A stretch of 64,000 nt of DNA from Patiria pectinifera (taxonomy: Eukaryota; Echinodermata; Asteroidea; Valvatida; Asterinidae): contig CM057138.1 in assembly GCA_029964075.1 (NCBI GenBank), positions 9,604,932 to 9,668,931 on the forward strand. Direction: 5' to 3'. A model generated the notes under the pieces. It was given only the letters and a program-made list of their open reading frames with translations. It had not been told where the DNA came from and ran no database searches. How positions within the stretch are numbered: position 1 is the first letter of the stretch; each line of letters starts with the position of its first letter. The translations under genes were made by a program, and so were the position numbers. This document shows positions 11,466 to 22,135 of the stretch, piece after piece.

Positions 11466-12494
11466 CTATGAATGGGCTACATGAGAAAACAAGTGAGTCT
11501 TCAAAAGTTTCTTGAAAGAGTCAATAGATGTGGCCGTGCTGATGTGTGCCGGTAATTGATTCCAAAGTGAAGCTGCAGAATGTTGAATGGCGCGGGGTCC
11601 CCATGAGTGATGAACACGGGGAACAACCAGAGAGATCGTCTGGGAAGATCGAAGATTCCGGGTTGGTTTATACCTTGGTAGAGCTTCGGTGAGATATGCT
11701 GGTGCGGATCCACTGAGTATGTGGAACGCAAGTAGGAGAATCTTGAAAATGATTCGGTTCGCGACAGGTAACCAATGGAGAGACTGCAACACTGGACTGA
11801 TGTGCTCTGAACGTTTGGTCAAAGTTACTATAGTCTAGCCGCGGAATTTTGAAGTCGTTGGAGTCTGTCAAGTTGATACTGGGGCAAGTTATACAAGATC
11901 GAGTTGCAGAAATCCAGTCGAGACGATATGAGTGCATGCACAAGTTGTTCCGTTGCTGTGCGAGTCAAGTATTTGCGGATGAATCCAAGATTTCGTAGAT
12001 GGAATCTGACCGACTTGGATAAGTTGGATATATGATCATTGAAGGTCATGTGACTATCGAAGATGACCCCCAGGTTTCGAGCTGTTGCAGATGTACTGAT
12101 GCAGCAAGCACCGATGCGTATCGACGAGATATTCAACTTAGCAAGGTTAGTCTTGGTGCCAAACATCATGAAGCATGATTTGGCATCATTCAGCTTGAGG
12201 CAGTTGGAGCTCATCCATGTTCTGATGTGATCAATGCAGGCCTCGAGTTTCGTCATAGCAACTACAGCACTTGATTGAAGTGGGCTGAATGATGTAAACA
12301 GTTGAATGTCTTCTGCGTAGCAGTGGTACTGAATGCCGTATTTCTGGATTATTTTGCCAAGCGGACTGGTGTATATAGAGAAAAGAAGAAGTCCGCCAAC
12401 TGATCCCTGTGGAACACCGCAGCACAGAGGAACAGATGCAGACTTGATGCTCTTGATGCAAACTGACTGATGGCGATCAGTGAGATATGACGAC
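11466..12494 (-). pseudogene. LINE ORF2, C-terminal half (reverse transcriptase fingers/palm to C-terminus)
   Basis: Reading on the minus strand from 12494, the frame continues the reverse transcriptase after the inserted Gypsy. It has the VPQGSV turn, the catalytic region YAED (where the family has FADD or YADD), and the C-terminal block typical of CR1/L2/Crack elements: HISPVLQSLHWLPV, RSS, VPR, GPRAI, LWNQLP and a final FKKLLKTHLF. The Asp-to-Glu change at the first catalytic aspartate, plus stops and a frame change near 11823-11830 between the NSAARL and TKRSEHISPVL phrases, argue that the copy is dead. The ORF ends at 11466. It would act in target-primed reverse transcription. LINE identity is firm; exact clade is not. 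Confidence 0.85.
12490..12494. repeat. Target site duplication ACGAC, left copy
   Basis: ACGAC directly precedes the left LTR. The same five bases follow the right LTR at 17152-17156. It encodes part of the LINE reverse transcriptase, showing the Gypsy arrived after the LINE. Confidence 0.9.
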
Positions 12495-12666
12495 TGTTAG
12501 GTTACTGGTTTAAGGTTGATAAGAATTGACAAGATTGCGGAGACTCACCATTTGGGGTTCACCATGCGGGCCGCCATGTTTGTACATGTTTTATTCATGA
12601 GTGCGTGTACTTACAGAACGTACAGTTCATGTCATGGAACGAACAGTCCGAAGGCCTGTTATAACA
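12495..12666 (-). repeat. Gypsy 1 LTR (3' LTR on the element's strand)
   Basis: 172 bp starting TGTTA and ending TAACA. It is identical by eye to the other LTR at 16980-17151. The final TGTTATAACA is a palindrome. Confidence 0.93.
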
Positions 12667-12681
12667 TCTCCCCTTTTTTCT
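12667..12681 (-). other. Gypsy 1 polypurine tract
   Basis: On the minus strand the 15 bases just upstream of the 3' LTR read AGAAAAAAGGGGAGA, a typical plus-strand primer tract. From here to 12978 is non-coding 3' sequence of the element. Confidence 0.75.
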
Positions 12682-12978
12682 AAAAGAAACAAACTGGTTA
12701 ATAAACAACAATGTGAATATAAATTCCAAGAACTGGAATCAATTGAAAAGTTCAAATCCTTGAGTTGAGAGATTTGAGAGTCTCTGTGACTAAAATAAAG
12801 TTGCTAGTGTTCAGCTTAATGTTCAGATGAGATGAGGTTTCTTGCAGATCTAACATGTTACAGTTCTATGTCCAATAAAAGTTGATTACTGTAATTTCGC
12901 GTCTCAGTGTTGATTCTGATTAATTTGGTGCTTATCTAAATGCTAGGTTGTTCTCTTTTGATTAAGTGTGTGACTGGT

Positions 12979-15900
12979 CTAGTTTTGAGACACAATGTAG
13001 TCCTTGTGCCAAACTGGTGGACGGGTAACTCGAGTGGGTCGAGATTCAGCTGGTTGAGGATCCTTGGTCTCCTTGCATGATGTTTGGATGTCAAGAACTG
13101 GATCCAGGGATGGTTTGGGAAGAAGAAAGATATGACGTCTGTTTCGACGGTACTCAGTGCCGTTGATGTTGATGATGTAGGACCGTGGAGTCCCAGCCTG
13201 ACATACAACTTCACCTTCGGGGCTCAGCTGTCCTTTGGTTCGGATCTTAACCTTGTCTCCAGGCATCAAATCATCCAGCTGTCTTGCACCGTGTCGCTTG
13301 TTGAAGGTTTGTCCGCTTTTCTGTTTGTTCATGTTGTCTGTAGCCTTCAGCTTGTTGTGATCTACCTTCTTAGGCTGCAGATTACGAGGCAGGATTGGAA
13401 GTGTGGTGCGAATCTCCCTTCCCATTAGGAGACTGGCTGGACTCTGGCCAAGGCTAGGCAGAGGAGTGGACCGGTACAGCATCAAGGCGCGGACTGGATC
13501 GTCTTGGCTTAACAGTCTCTTGGCAATGTGTACAGCTTTCTCTGCTTGTCCGTTGGCCTGTGGGTAATAGGGACTGGAGGTGATGTGTTGGAAGTTGTAC
13601 TCACGAGCGAATTGGTCAAATTCACCCAAAAACTGTGGACCATTGTCAGTCACCACCACTTCGGGAATACCATATCTAGCAAATGTTGCCTTGATGAAGT
13701 TTATCACAGATTTGGCTGTTGTCGAGTGGAGGTGATGTAGCTCTATCCATCGGGAATAGTAGTCTACCAACACAAGGTACATCTTCCCCTTCACCTCGGC
13801 TAGGTCGCAGGCAATTTGCTGCCATGGTCTCTGTGGGAGTGGTGTGGACATGAGTGGTTCGGCGCGTTGCGATGGTTGCATATCCTGGCAATGCGGGCAA
13901 GACTGGACATACTGGGCTATGTCAGTGCTCATACCAGGCCACCACAAGGCTTGATTGGCTCGAAGTCGGCTTTTTGAGATGCCTTGATGACCCTCATGGA
14001 TTCTCTGCAACATTTGTTGTCTCAGGCTCTGTGGAATCACAATGCGGTCACCATATGTGAGGATACCACCGACTAGGCTGATCTTGTCTTGGTCATCCCA
14101 GAACCGTTTCAACTCTGGGTCGACATCCTTCTGGTACTTAGGCCATCCATCTTTGACGTGAGTGATGACTGCACTCAGGGTACGGTCGTGACTGGTCTCT
14201 AAGGCTATTTCGACCAGCTTTGCATCAGATGCTGGCCACTGGGTTGTGATCAAGTGGACATGTGCTTCGATCTCGCCTTCAAGATCTTCATCTGGTTCGG
14301 CCACTTTATCTCGCTGGAGAGGAGCTCGCGAAAGTGCATCGGCCACAACCAGGTCCTTACCAGGTTTGTACTCTGCTTCGCAGTTGTATCGCATCAGCCT
14401 CATCAGCAGTCGTTGGCATCGGAGAGGGCATCACATAAGTCCTTTGTGTTGATTAGGGACACTAGGGGTTTGTGGTCTGTCTGGAGCGTCACTCGTAGAC
14501 CGCGGAGATAGATGAAGAAACGCTCACATGACCATACAGCAGCCAGTAGCTCCTTCTCGATCTGTGCATATCGTTGTTCAGCACGTGTCAGGCTTCGGGA
14601 ACAATATGCTACTGGTCTCCAGGACTCATCTTCCTGCTTCTGAAGGATGTAACCACCAATGCCGTAACTGCTGGCATCAGCACTGACCATCGTTGGCTTT
14701 GTTGGGTCATAGTATGCAAGCGTCGGGGCTGTAGTTAGCAGTGTCTTGAGGTGTCTGAAAGCACTGCGTTGTGCTGGACCCCAAGTCCACTCTGTGTCGC
14801 CTTTCATCAGAGCATTAATCGGTGCTGCCACTGTAGCTGCATGGGGTATGAAACGAGAAAGCCAATTCACCATCCCCATCAGTCGTTTGACTTCCTCCTT
14901 CGTCGTAGGCGGCGACATCTGGAGGATTGCATCAAGTTTAGCAGGATCAGGGTGAATTCCATGCTTATCGAGACGATGGCCAAGGAAGTGCACCTGCTCT
15001 TGCGCAATTTGCACTTGTCCTTATTAAGCTTCAGCCCAGCTCCTTGTAGAATTTGCAGTACATGACGGAGACGTGCGTCATGTTCCTCTGGTGTCGCACC
15101 CGTGACAAGAACATCATCCATGTAGACGACAACTCCTGGTAGATTGACCAGCAGATCACTCATGATTCTCTGGTACAGCTCAGGTGCCGATGTGATGCCA
15201 AATGGCAGGCGATTGAAGCAGAATCTACCAAATGGTGTGATGAATGTGGTTAACTTCTGGCTGTCAGGGTGGAGCGGAATTTGCCAAAACCCATGCTTGG
15301 CATCGAGGACAGAAAATAACTGGGCACCGGCAATTTTACCCAGGACCTCTTCCAAGGTAGGTATGCTAAACTGCTACCTGGCCACGGCTTTGTTCAGCAT
15401 TCGTAGGTCAACACAGACTCTGATGTTTCCATTTTTCTTTGGAGCGATCACGATCGGGGCGCACCAATCAGTTGGTTCTGTGATGCGCGTGACGATTCCT
15501 TGTTTCTCCATTTTGTCTAGCTCTGCCTTGAGTTGGGGGTGCAAGGGCAGTGGGATTCGACGAGGGGCATGGACACAGTGCGGTGTAGCGTTTTCTGTCA
15601 GCTTTATCTTGACTGGTGGGCCTTTTAGGCATCCGGTTCCCTTATAAACATCATCATCATTTATCATGGTGTACACACGCTGCACCAGGTTAAGGGAAAC
15701 ACAGGCATGTTTTCCCAGAACTGGCTCACCATCACCAATGATAAGAAAAGTCAGGATATGGTACTTGCCCTTGACTTCACATGATAGGCGTTTCTGTCCT
15801 CTTGGCTGGACTTTTCCGCCGAAGAAACCGCACAGACGGGTTGTAGTCGTAGACTGCAGGGTCGGGTTGTGGAGCTTCAGGGTGTGGTAAACATGAAGTG

Positions 15901-16231
15901 GCAGTATGTTTACCTCGGACCCAGTGTCAAGCAAGAAGTTGATGGGCTTTTTCTCAACAAGGATGGTCTGGCGCCAAGAAGTGTGTGACGGGGCACTTTT
16001 ACTGGATACGGAGCCTACAAAGAACTCAGTCTCATCGTCAGATGAAGTCGGTGCCATCACAGCTCGCGTGTGTTTAGGTTTGGATCGGCAAACCCGGCTA
16101 AAATGTCCAGTTTTGTGACAGGACTTGCACTTCTGGCCTCTAGCAGGGCATGTAGCATGACTTGGGTCGTATCCGCAATTGGGACACCTGGCCTGGTGGG
16201 TGTTGGGTTTGGTCGATCGATTGTAGGGCAT
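12979..16231 (-). pseudogene. Gypsy 1 zinc-knuckle and pol region, fossil
   Basis: Parts in order on the minus strand: two zinc knuckles (about 16085-16186), an aspartic protease with LDTG (15920-15931), reverse transcriptase (about 14900-15560, with YMDD near 15113-15124), RNase H (about 14430-14700) and integrase (HHCC zinc finger about 13888-13998; DDE core about 13530-13810 with the TDNGPQF and NGQAEKAV blocks). The order PR-RT-RH-IN is the ordinary Ty3/Gypsy one. The region does not read as one open frame and has about three breaks, so this copy would not make a full polyprotein. Confidence 0.9.
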
Positions 16232-16243
16232 CTTCTGTCGAGG

Positions 16244-16876
16244 TTATGGGTGCAGCGCGTGAACAGCAGCCGTATTGTGTGCTCCTTTAATTTCACGGAG
16301 ATCTTTGGTGGCTGTCTCTAGAGTTTTTGCAACATCCAGGGCTTTCTGGAAAGTGAGGCTATCCTTAGTCAGAAGATGTTTCTGAACATACTCACTTCGG
16401 AGGCCACAGATCAGGCGATCACGCAAGGCGTCATCGAGAAATGTCCCAAACTGGCAGGGGCTGGCAAGATCGCGTAGTGCAACAGCATACTGAGCGATGG
16501 ACTCATCCATGTGTTGTTCGCGTTTGTAAAATCGGAAACGCTCTGCTACAACTAGACGCTTTGGGCCGTAGTGTGATACAAGCATATCACAGAGTTCTTT
16601 GAAGCTCTTTGCAGACACTGGAGTTGGTTCAGCTAAGCTTTTTACAGTCTTGTAGACAGTAGCACCAACTGCACTCAACAGAACTGCCGATTGTTTCGCC
16701 GCAGGGATGTCATTTGCAACAAAATAGAGGTTAAGACGCTCGATGTAGTTGCGAATGTCTTCAACTTGGTCGTACTGGTCGAGACGGCCAATTAACGGAG
16801 CGCTGGATACCGCCCCCAACGATGTAGACTGCGTCATTGCGATGTCTACGTGTTCCCGTGCGTGCGTGAAACTCAC
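16244..16876 (-). pseudogene. Gypsy 1 gag region, fossil
   Basis: A frame of about 210 codons on the minus strand resembling the capsid part of Mag/SURL-type gag, with a retrotransposon-gag core (LNLYFVAND, LLSAVGATVYKTV, FKELCDMLVSHYGPK, RFRFYKREQ, IAQYAVALRDLA). The protein would form the nucleoprotein particle. The zinc knuckles lie downstream and are counted with the pol entry. The start is the first Met of the frame; no independent evidence decides it. Confidence 0.8.
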
Positions 16877-16964
16877 AACAATTCGTTCGAAAGTTGTAGC
16901 GTAAATGTCACTTTTTCATGCGAAAAGTGGAATGCAAAATGACGGTTATTTTATACTGTATCAA

Positions 16965-16979
16965 CCACCGCTGCCACCA
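16965..16979 (-). other. Gypsy 1 primer binding site, tRNA-Leu type
   Basis: On the minus strand TGGTGGCAGCGGTGG directly follows the 5' LTR. It complements the 3' end of animal tRNA-Leu of the AAG/UAG kind (…CCACCGCTGCCACCA) over 15 bases, from known tRNA sequence. Confidence 0.8.
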
Positions 16980-17151
16980 TGTTAGGTTACTGGTTTAAGG
17001 TTGATAAGAATTGACAAGATTGCGGAGACTCACCATTTGGGGTTCACCATGCGGGCCGCCATGTTTGTACATGTTTTATTCATGAGTGCGTGTACTTACA
17101 GAACGTACAGTTCATGTCATGGAACGAACAGTCCGAAGGCCTGTTATAACA
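16980..17151 (-). repeat. Gypsy 1 LTR (5' LTR on the element's strand)
   Basis: 172 bp, TGTTA…TAACA, matching 12495-12666 throughout. The target duplication ACGAC follows at 17152-17156. Confidence 0.93.
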
Positions 17152-17156
17152 ACGAC

Positions 17157-19291
17157 AACCATTGCAGAGCTGTGCCCTTGATCCCAAGTGAAGATAGACG
17201 GTTGATGAGTATGGTGTGATCAACTGTATCAAATGCAGAAGACAGGTCTAGCAACACGTTAGCTGTGACTTTGCCTGTGTCCATTTGTTGAAGAATATGA
17301 CCTGACATGTGGGCGAGAAGAGTTTCAACGCTGTGGTTTGAGCGATAGGCTGACTGGTATTTGTCAAGGAGACCATTCATCCGTAAAAACGAAGACAGTC
17401 TGGCAAAAACCACACGCTCGTGTAGCTTGGAGAGATACGAAAGGTTCGACACAGGACGGTAGTTATGCATGATATCAGGATCCAGATTTGGCTTTTTCAG
17501 CAACGGTCGCACTAGTGCTGATTTTAGGGTACCTTGCACGACCCCGGATTTCAGACTCTGGTTGATGATGCAGGTGATAGCTGGAGCAATTGCATCCACA
17601 CAAGGCTTCAGAATTGATGTGGGGATTGGATCAAGCTCACATGATTTAGGAGGTGTCTTCAAAATGAGCTTCCGAATTTCCTCGAGGGAGGCAGTTCTGA
17701 AAGAAGACAAATACGGCGATCCTTGTGATGGTGATGGTGATGTATCAGCAATACTTGTAGTAGATGGAGGTAAGCTGGCACGAATGGTCGACACCTTGGA
17801 AATGAAAAACTGGCTGAATGTGTCAGCAAGAGTTTCTTTACAGTCATGTGATGGCAAGGGGGAGGTTGTTTTCCTGTGGAGCAGTTGATTAACAACCTTG
17901 AAGAGTTGTTTCTGGTCACCAGAGCAGTTGCCAGTTACACTGGAGTAATACTGGCACTTGGCTTTCCTAATGACTGATATAGTGTGATGACGTTGCTTGC
18001 AATACAGTTGACGGTCAATCTCAAGGCGTGAAGATCTCCATCTACGCTCCTGCTGTCTACGCTTGCGTAAAGCTTCAGACACCTCATTGTTATACCAGTT
18101 CGTGTTTGGACGTACTTTGAAGGTACGTGTTGTTGCTGGTGCATGCTTGTTCAGGATGCCAAGCAAAGTTTTGTTGTACATTTCAACTCCAGATGCAGGA
18201 TCCTTAGCGGTCTCGGAGCAAACCTCGGTAAACCGACATTCTGTAACGTCAGTGGAGAAGGCATTTATGTCAATCGAGCGAAGGTTCCTTGAAACAACAG
18301 TTGTGGTAGGGACAGCTGGTTTGTGAAAAGGAACATCAAATAGGAGTGCAAGGTGATCAGAGATGCCTTCAACGACTCGGATGTTTGAGAGATAGTCATG
18401 ATCATCACAGCGTGTTATGAGTAAATCAAGAATGTGGCCACATTGATGGGTTGCTATATTTATGTGCTGTTGCAGTCCATGTGCAGATAACAGATCTGCA
18501 AACTGCACAGATTTCACCGCTGAGGGGTTGTCCATGTGAATGTTAAAATCACCTGTTATAATAAGCGACGACTGGTCGAACAGGTGACTGTCGATGAAGC
18601 AAGTAAACTCATCAAGGAAGGTACTGAATGCCACAGTGGACCCAGGCGGTCGGTAAATAATCACCAAATTTGTGGAAACAGCGTTACTCACTAACTCTGC
18701 CTGCAGAACTTCAAACGAACCGAACGTCCTCGCATGTTTGCAGATTTTAACACTGATGGTGCTCCGGTACAACAAGCCGACACCTCCTCCCCGCTTATTG
18801 GCTCGTGGTACGTGATGGAATGAGTACCCATCAGGAGTTAGACCAGCAATAACAGCCGGGTCATTTGGAGTCAGCCAAGTCTCAGAAATCCCGATGACAT
18901 CCAGATCTTTTTCCCGCACAAACTCCACAAACTCATCTGTTTTGTTTTTGATACTGCGAGCATTCAGCATGCAGAACGTGGTCAACTGCATTCGATGATG
19001 TTGTTGTCTCATATGTACTTGCAGTAGATTGTCGCGAGTGCGGGATACATCACGATACAAGCTGTTAAGTCTCAATGGCCGGTTCCCAACCACAACAGGA
19101 ATGTCATTGTAGCCCAGCATAGGCGACTGCATAGTCAACATGTTTTCAAACGTACCTGCACAACTCCTATTGAAAGGTGATTTCTGGGGCGAGCTGGTAA
19201 ATGTCACAACAGAAGCCTTCCAGTTCAGAACAACAATCACAACAATCACAAAAATCCGGGCTGTGATTTGTAGATTCCTATCAAAATACAT
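17157..19291 (-). pseudogene. LINE ORF2, N-terminal half (endonuclease and start of reverse transcriptase)
   Basis: An open frame of about 710 codons on the minus strand, ending where the Gypsy is inserted. Residues about 105-325 form an APE-type endonuclease: LNARS (Asn), SETW (Glu), RGGGVGLLY, YRPP, GDFNIHMD and SDH are all present. The last 170 residues are reverse transcriptase, with NYRPVSNLSYLSK and LLDLSSAFDTVDH (motif A). The endonuclease nicks target DNA and the reverse transcriptase primes from it. The middle (about 330-510) is the linker region usual in this class. The first ~100 residues are not recognisable and the true start may be one of several internal Met codons. The half is intact; the whole ORF is interrupted by the Gypsy and continues at 12494. 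Confidence 0.9.
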
Positions 19292-19530
19292 TCTACTTTG
19301 ATCTATGACTCCTCAAAAGGACAGCAGTTGTTAAAAAGTTGATGGATGGCACACAGAAAAGGTGATAAAATTGGATTAAAAACTCAAAGTAACAGAGGAA
19401 AAATGAGAGCAAACTTCCATCTTGAACAGCGCCCTTCATGTATTGACAATTGAAGTTCATATATGTTTTCAATTTGACACACAGTTCTGGAAACGAATCA
19501 CGTATAGAAAAAACCCTACCAAAAACAATA
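19292..19530. other. Spacer between LINE ORF and type-D head
   Basis: AT-rich sequence unlike the array monomers. It may be the LINE 5' untranslated region, type-D element sequence or both. I see no gene; the boundary between the two elements cannot be placed by eye. Confidence 0.5.
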
Positions 19531-19554
19531 GGTTTTGGGCTAAAGCCCAACACC
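19531..19554 (-). repeat. Type-D head hairpin (5' end of the inserted element)
   Basis: On the minus strand GGTGTTGGGC and GCCCAAAACC face each other across a TTTA loop (9 of 10 pairs), followed by a T-rich stretch (TATTGTTTTTGGTAGGGTTTTTT) like that behind the A and B heads. The outer arm matches the inverted tail motif at 8364-8373. Confidence 0.6.
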
Positions 19555-20654
19555 TAATTAATTTTTCTCATAGACTTTGTACACAGCTTTCTCCACAAGT
19601 CTTTTCCTACACAACACTGATATAACTTACTGAGTAGTTCTGAACTTCGGCCGAGAATTACTATGAGAAGGAAAAAGAAATCGTATTTTTTTACGTTTGC
19701 CATTTGATTGAAAATATTCCCAAGAGTCAGAATATCAAGTAATATTTAATAAAAAGTTTCAGTTTAAAGGCAAATCACGTATTTAAAGGTGTAGTTTTTC
19801 TGCTGTTGGATTTTTAACCCATTGACTTTGTAGACGTTTTCAAGCCACCATTTTTATAACTTGGCGATCTGGAATCGTCATCAAAGTTACAGCCAAGGAA
19901 GACCCTCATACAAAAATTATGCCAAGACTATGACGTCACGATGACGTCATCACCTAATTCTTTTATTGATTTTTGAAAATTTACGTACATATTGTGAAGT
20001 CTTATATCTACAGAAATGTAAGTCCGATTGGGTTGAAACTTGGTATGTGGCTGTACCAGGATGTGTTATAGATTAAAAATGAGGTGACGTCATGATGACG
20101 TCATCCTGAGATTTTATATGAATATTTATTTTTTGGACCGTTTAGCCATATCTCCCGAACGCAACATACAAAATGCAAAAAAAAATTTGCATTTGGTCTG
20201 TTATGTAATAGCTATTCGCACAAAACTTGAAAAATGTGTAACGTCATCATGACGTCATCAAAATGCGATTTTTTAAAACTCATATTAGGAAAGGTCCAAG
20301 TGTCATGAAACTTGGTGGGTAGGTACAGTTAATCATACTAGTATGCAAAGTTCGAATTGACGTCACGATGACGTCATCAAAAAATTTAAAAATATTTGTC
20401 GATTTTCAAAGTGCGTTTTCGACTCTTTGCCAGTAATTTATATAGATCACTCTTTGTCCAAGCAAAGACCTTGTACACACGCACATACATCGTATTGCCG
20501 AGGTCAAATCCTGTCCACAGTGACCGTTTTAGCCGATTTTCGGCTAACTTTGACAGATTTTATGTTCATGCATATTCAGGGCATATTATTGATTAAAAAA
20601 AATCATAATGCGGAAAAGCCATGTGTTCTGTTGCAAACAGACATAGACCTCTAG
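19555..20654 (+). repeat. Array unit resuming after the type-D insertion, type-A tail
   Basis: Continues the sequence broken at 8338 without loss, then runs through monomers with TGACGTCA pairs near 19930, 20084, 20247 and 20357. It closes at 20607-20654 with a type-A tail (GCGGAAAAGCC, hairpin, CTCTAG). No gene is seen. Confidence 0.8.
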
Positions 20655-21987
20655 TTTTTTTTTCTTTTTCCACTTTTCCCATAGGTTTTGTACACGTTTT
20701 TATTCTACAAGCCACTTTGGCAATTATTTTAAATCCGATCAACTTTAAACTCAGCATAGTTATTAACCATCATCTGAGGATGTGTGCCGAAACTTTTCGT
20801 CATGCTGACGTCATCACGTGATTTATTATAGAAGTTTGAATATTTAATTTTTGCCATAGACTTTGTACACAGAAATTTAAAAAAACCTGTCGATTTTCAG
20901 AGGGCATTTTTTACTCTTTGCCAGTAATTCACTTACACCAATCTTTGTCCAAGCAAAGACCCTAATTCAAACAACATTGTGTAATGATGACGTCATGATG
21001 ACGTCATCCAGTGTTTATTTATAGGCAATTAAATTGTGACACTTTTAATAGTTAAAAATGCATAAGAAATCAACCGTACGCGTCCGCAGCATTCTGTTGC
21101 CGGCAAGTGGTAGAGTAGGTTGAGGTCTTTATTTCATTCAGTGTGCGTGAAATCACGTGACACTTGCTTCCGGTCGAAAAAGGCCCAAACCGGAAGTGGC
21201 TTATTATTTAAAAGTGGTAATAGATATGAACTTGCTTTAAACGGTGTTAGTCTCTTGGCTGATAGTGTTCTTCAAATCATTTACCGATGACGTCATGCAA
21301 TCTTCGAGCGCCCTCTAGCGACAGGTTGAAAATTTTCAAAAATGTATTTTGAATAGATGTCTGTGGCGAAGTTTGTCGGAATCGCCTCAATATTGGTGTA
21401 TATGATGACCTTGACCCACTTAAGACGTGTGCGAAGTTTTAGGCGTATGACATCATCAGACCGGAAGTTATAATGAAAAGACCCTTTTTCCTTAGAAAAT
21501 TCTTGAAAAATCAACCATTGCAGTTTTTATATTAGTTTTTACTTTAATTGTTTATTTAAGGGTAGGTCTAAAACATTTCAAAGCTCCAAGGCAATAAGCA
21601 AACTCGGACATGCCCTGCGCACGCTTAAAACTTCAGGTTGACAATACCTCTGCTTTGAAACATGTACAAGACGACCACAAAGTACATGTACATGAACTTG
21701 CACGTTCGTTGTACATATCGTATGTCAGTCAGCCCGCGTGCAGCGCACGTGTTGCTGAGGTCAAATCCTGTCCACAGTGACCGTTTTAGCCGTTTTCCGG
21801 CTAACTTTGACAGATTTTATGTTCATGTATAGTCAGGGACGTATTATTGATGAAAATAAATCATATTGCGGAAAAAGTCCTATCTTCTGTTGCAAACAGA
21901 CATAGATATCTACTTATATGTCTATGGGTCCAACAGATAATCAATATTGGGAACAGCTCTGTGGTTGTTCACAACCACAATTTCTAG
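20655..21987 (+). repeat. Array unit ending in tandem A and C tails
   Basis: 1333 bp, close in length and content to the unit at 4594-5937 and ending in the same double tail, so the two are probably sister copies. It includes the GTACAT-rich palindromic block near 21680-21720. No gene is seen. Confidence 0.8.
21863..21987 (+). other. Tandem tails: altered type-A tail then type-C tail
   Basis: The type-A motif and hairpin end in CTAC, not CTAG. A type-C hairpin (TGTGGTTGT-TC-ACAACCACA) and CTAG follow at 21961-21987. The next unit's head hairpin begins two bases later (TTGGCTTTTCCGC), giving a clean tail-to-head junction. Confidence 0.65.
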
Positions 21988-21989
21988 TT

Positions 21990-22054
21990 GGCTTTTCCGC
22001 ATTGTTGCGGAAAGGCCTTTCTTTTTGGCTTTTCGGCATTGTTGCGGAAAAGCC
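21990..22054 (+). repeat. Two type-A head hairpins in tandem
   Basis: Hairpins at 21990-22017 and 22027-22054, 37 bp apart, with small mismatches in the stems. They directly follow a CTAG tail, so this is the best-preserved unit boundary in the window. Confidence 0.75.
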
Positions 22055-22080
22055 TTTCTTTTTGTTCTGATTTTTTTTCT

Positions 22081-22081
22081 T

Positions 22082-22113
<32 letters not shown>

Positions 22114-22135
22114 TTCTTCTTCTTCTTCTTCTTTT
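22081..22135 (+). repeat. CTT microsatellite
   Basis: About 17 CTT triplets with one CTC, after the head hairpins, at the same relative place as at 6071-6154. Confidence 0.9.

Larger units (their letters stand above)
12495..17151 (-). mobile_element. Ty3/Gypsy LTR retrotransposon (Mag/SURL-like), fossil
   Basis: A 4657 bp element on the minus strand with 172 bp LTRs, a tRNA-Leu primer site, a gag region, a pol region in the order protease, reverse transcriptase, RNase H, integrase, and a purine tract before the 3' LTR. The LTRs appear identical over all 172 bases, so insertion is recent. The coding region is broken, with about three interruptions. There is no envelope gene and no chromodomain. 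It is nested in the LINE reverse transcriptase and flanked by ACGAC. The clade is judged from the short LTRs and the style of gag and pol. Confidence 0.92.
10526..19300 (-). mobile_element. CR1/L2/Crack-type LINE, interrupted by a Gypsy element
   Basis: A non-LTR retrotransposon on the minus strand. Its 3' end has the class hallmark: a GCGCCTTGAGCG word, GCGCTATACAAG and a TTATTATTAT tail at about 10526-10570. The endonuclease and the first part of the reverse transcriptase lie at 17157-19291; the rest lies at 11466-12494. The two halves join in frame when the Gypsy (12495-17151) and one copy of its target duplication are removed. The 5' end is uncertain (between 19292 and 19530). No ORF1 is seen. 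Decay within the ORF indicates a dead copy. Confidence 0.85.
8339..19554 (-). mobile_element. Type-D rolling-circle-like element, minus strand, with nested LINE and Gypsy
   Basis: Read on the minus strand, it starts with a head hairpin (19531-19554), continues through about 0.24 kb, the nested LINE, about 1.6 kb of divergent array sequence and about 0.6 kb of other DNA, and ends with ACCCAACACC, a small hairpin and CTCTAG (8373 down to 8339). Head GGTGTTGGGC and tail ACCCAACACC are inverted repeats at 9 of 10 positions. The flanks join perfectly as GAATAA|TTAATTTTT, so insertion was between A and T with at most a 3 bp TAA ambiguity. Without the LINE and its Gypsy the element is about 2.4 kb. 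No coding capacity is seen; it would be non-autonomous. Assignment to Helitron2/Helentron-like elements is inference from termini. Confidence 0.65.

Noticed and set aside
8339-19554. TAA as a true target duplication of the D element
   Set aside because: TAA can equally be one flank base run shared with the element end; with CTAG at one end an A|T insertion without duplication fits better.
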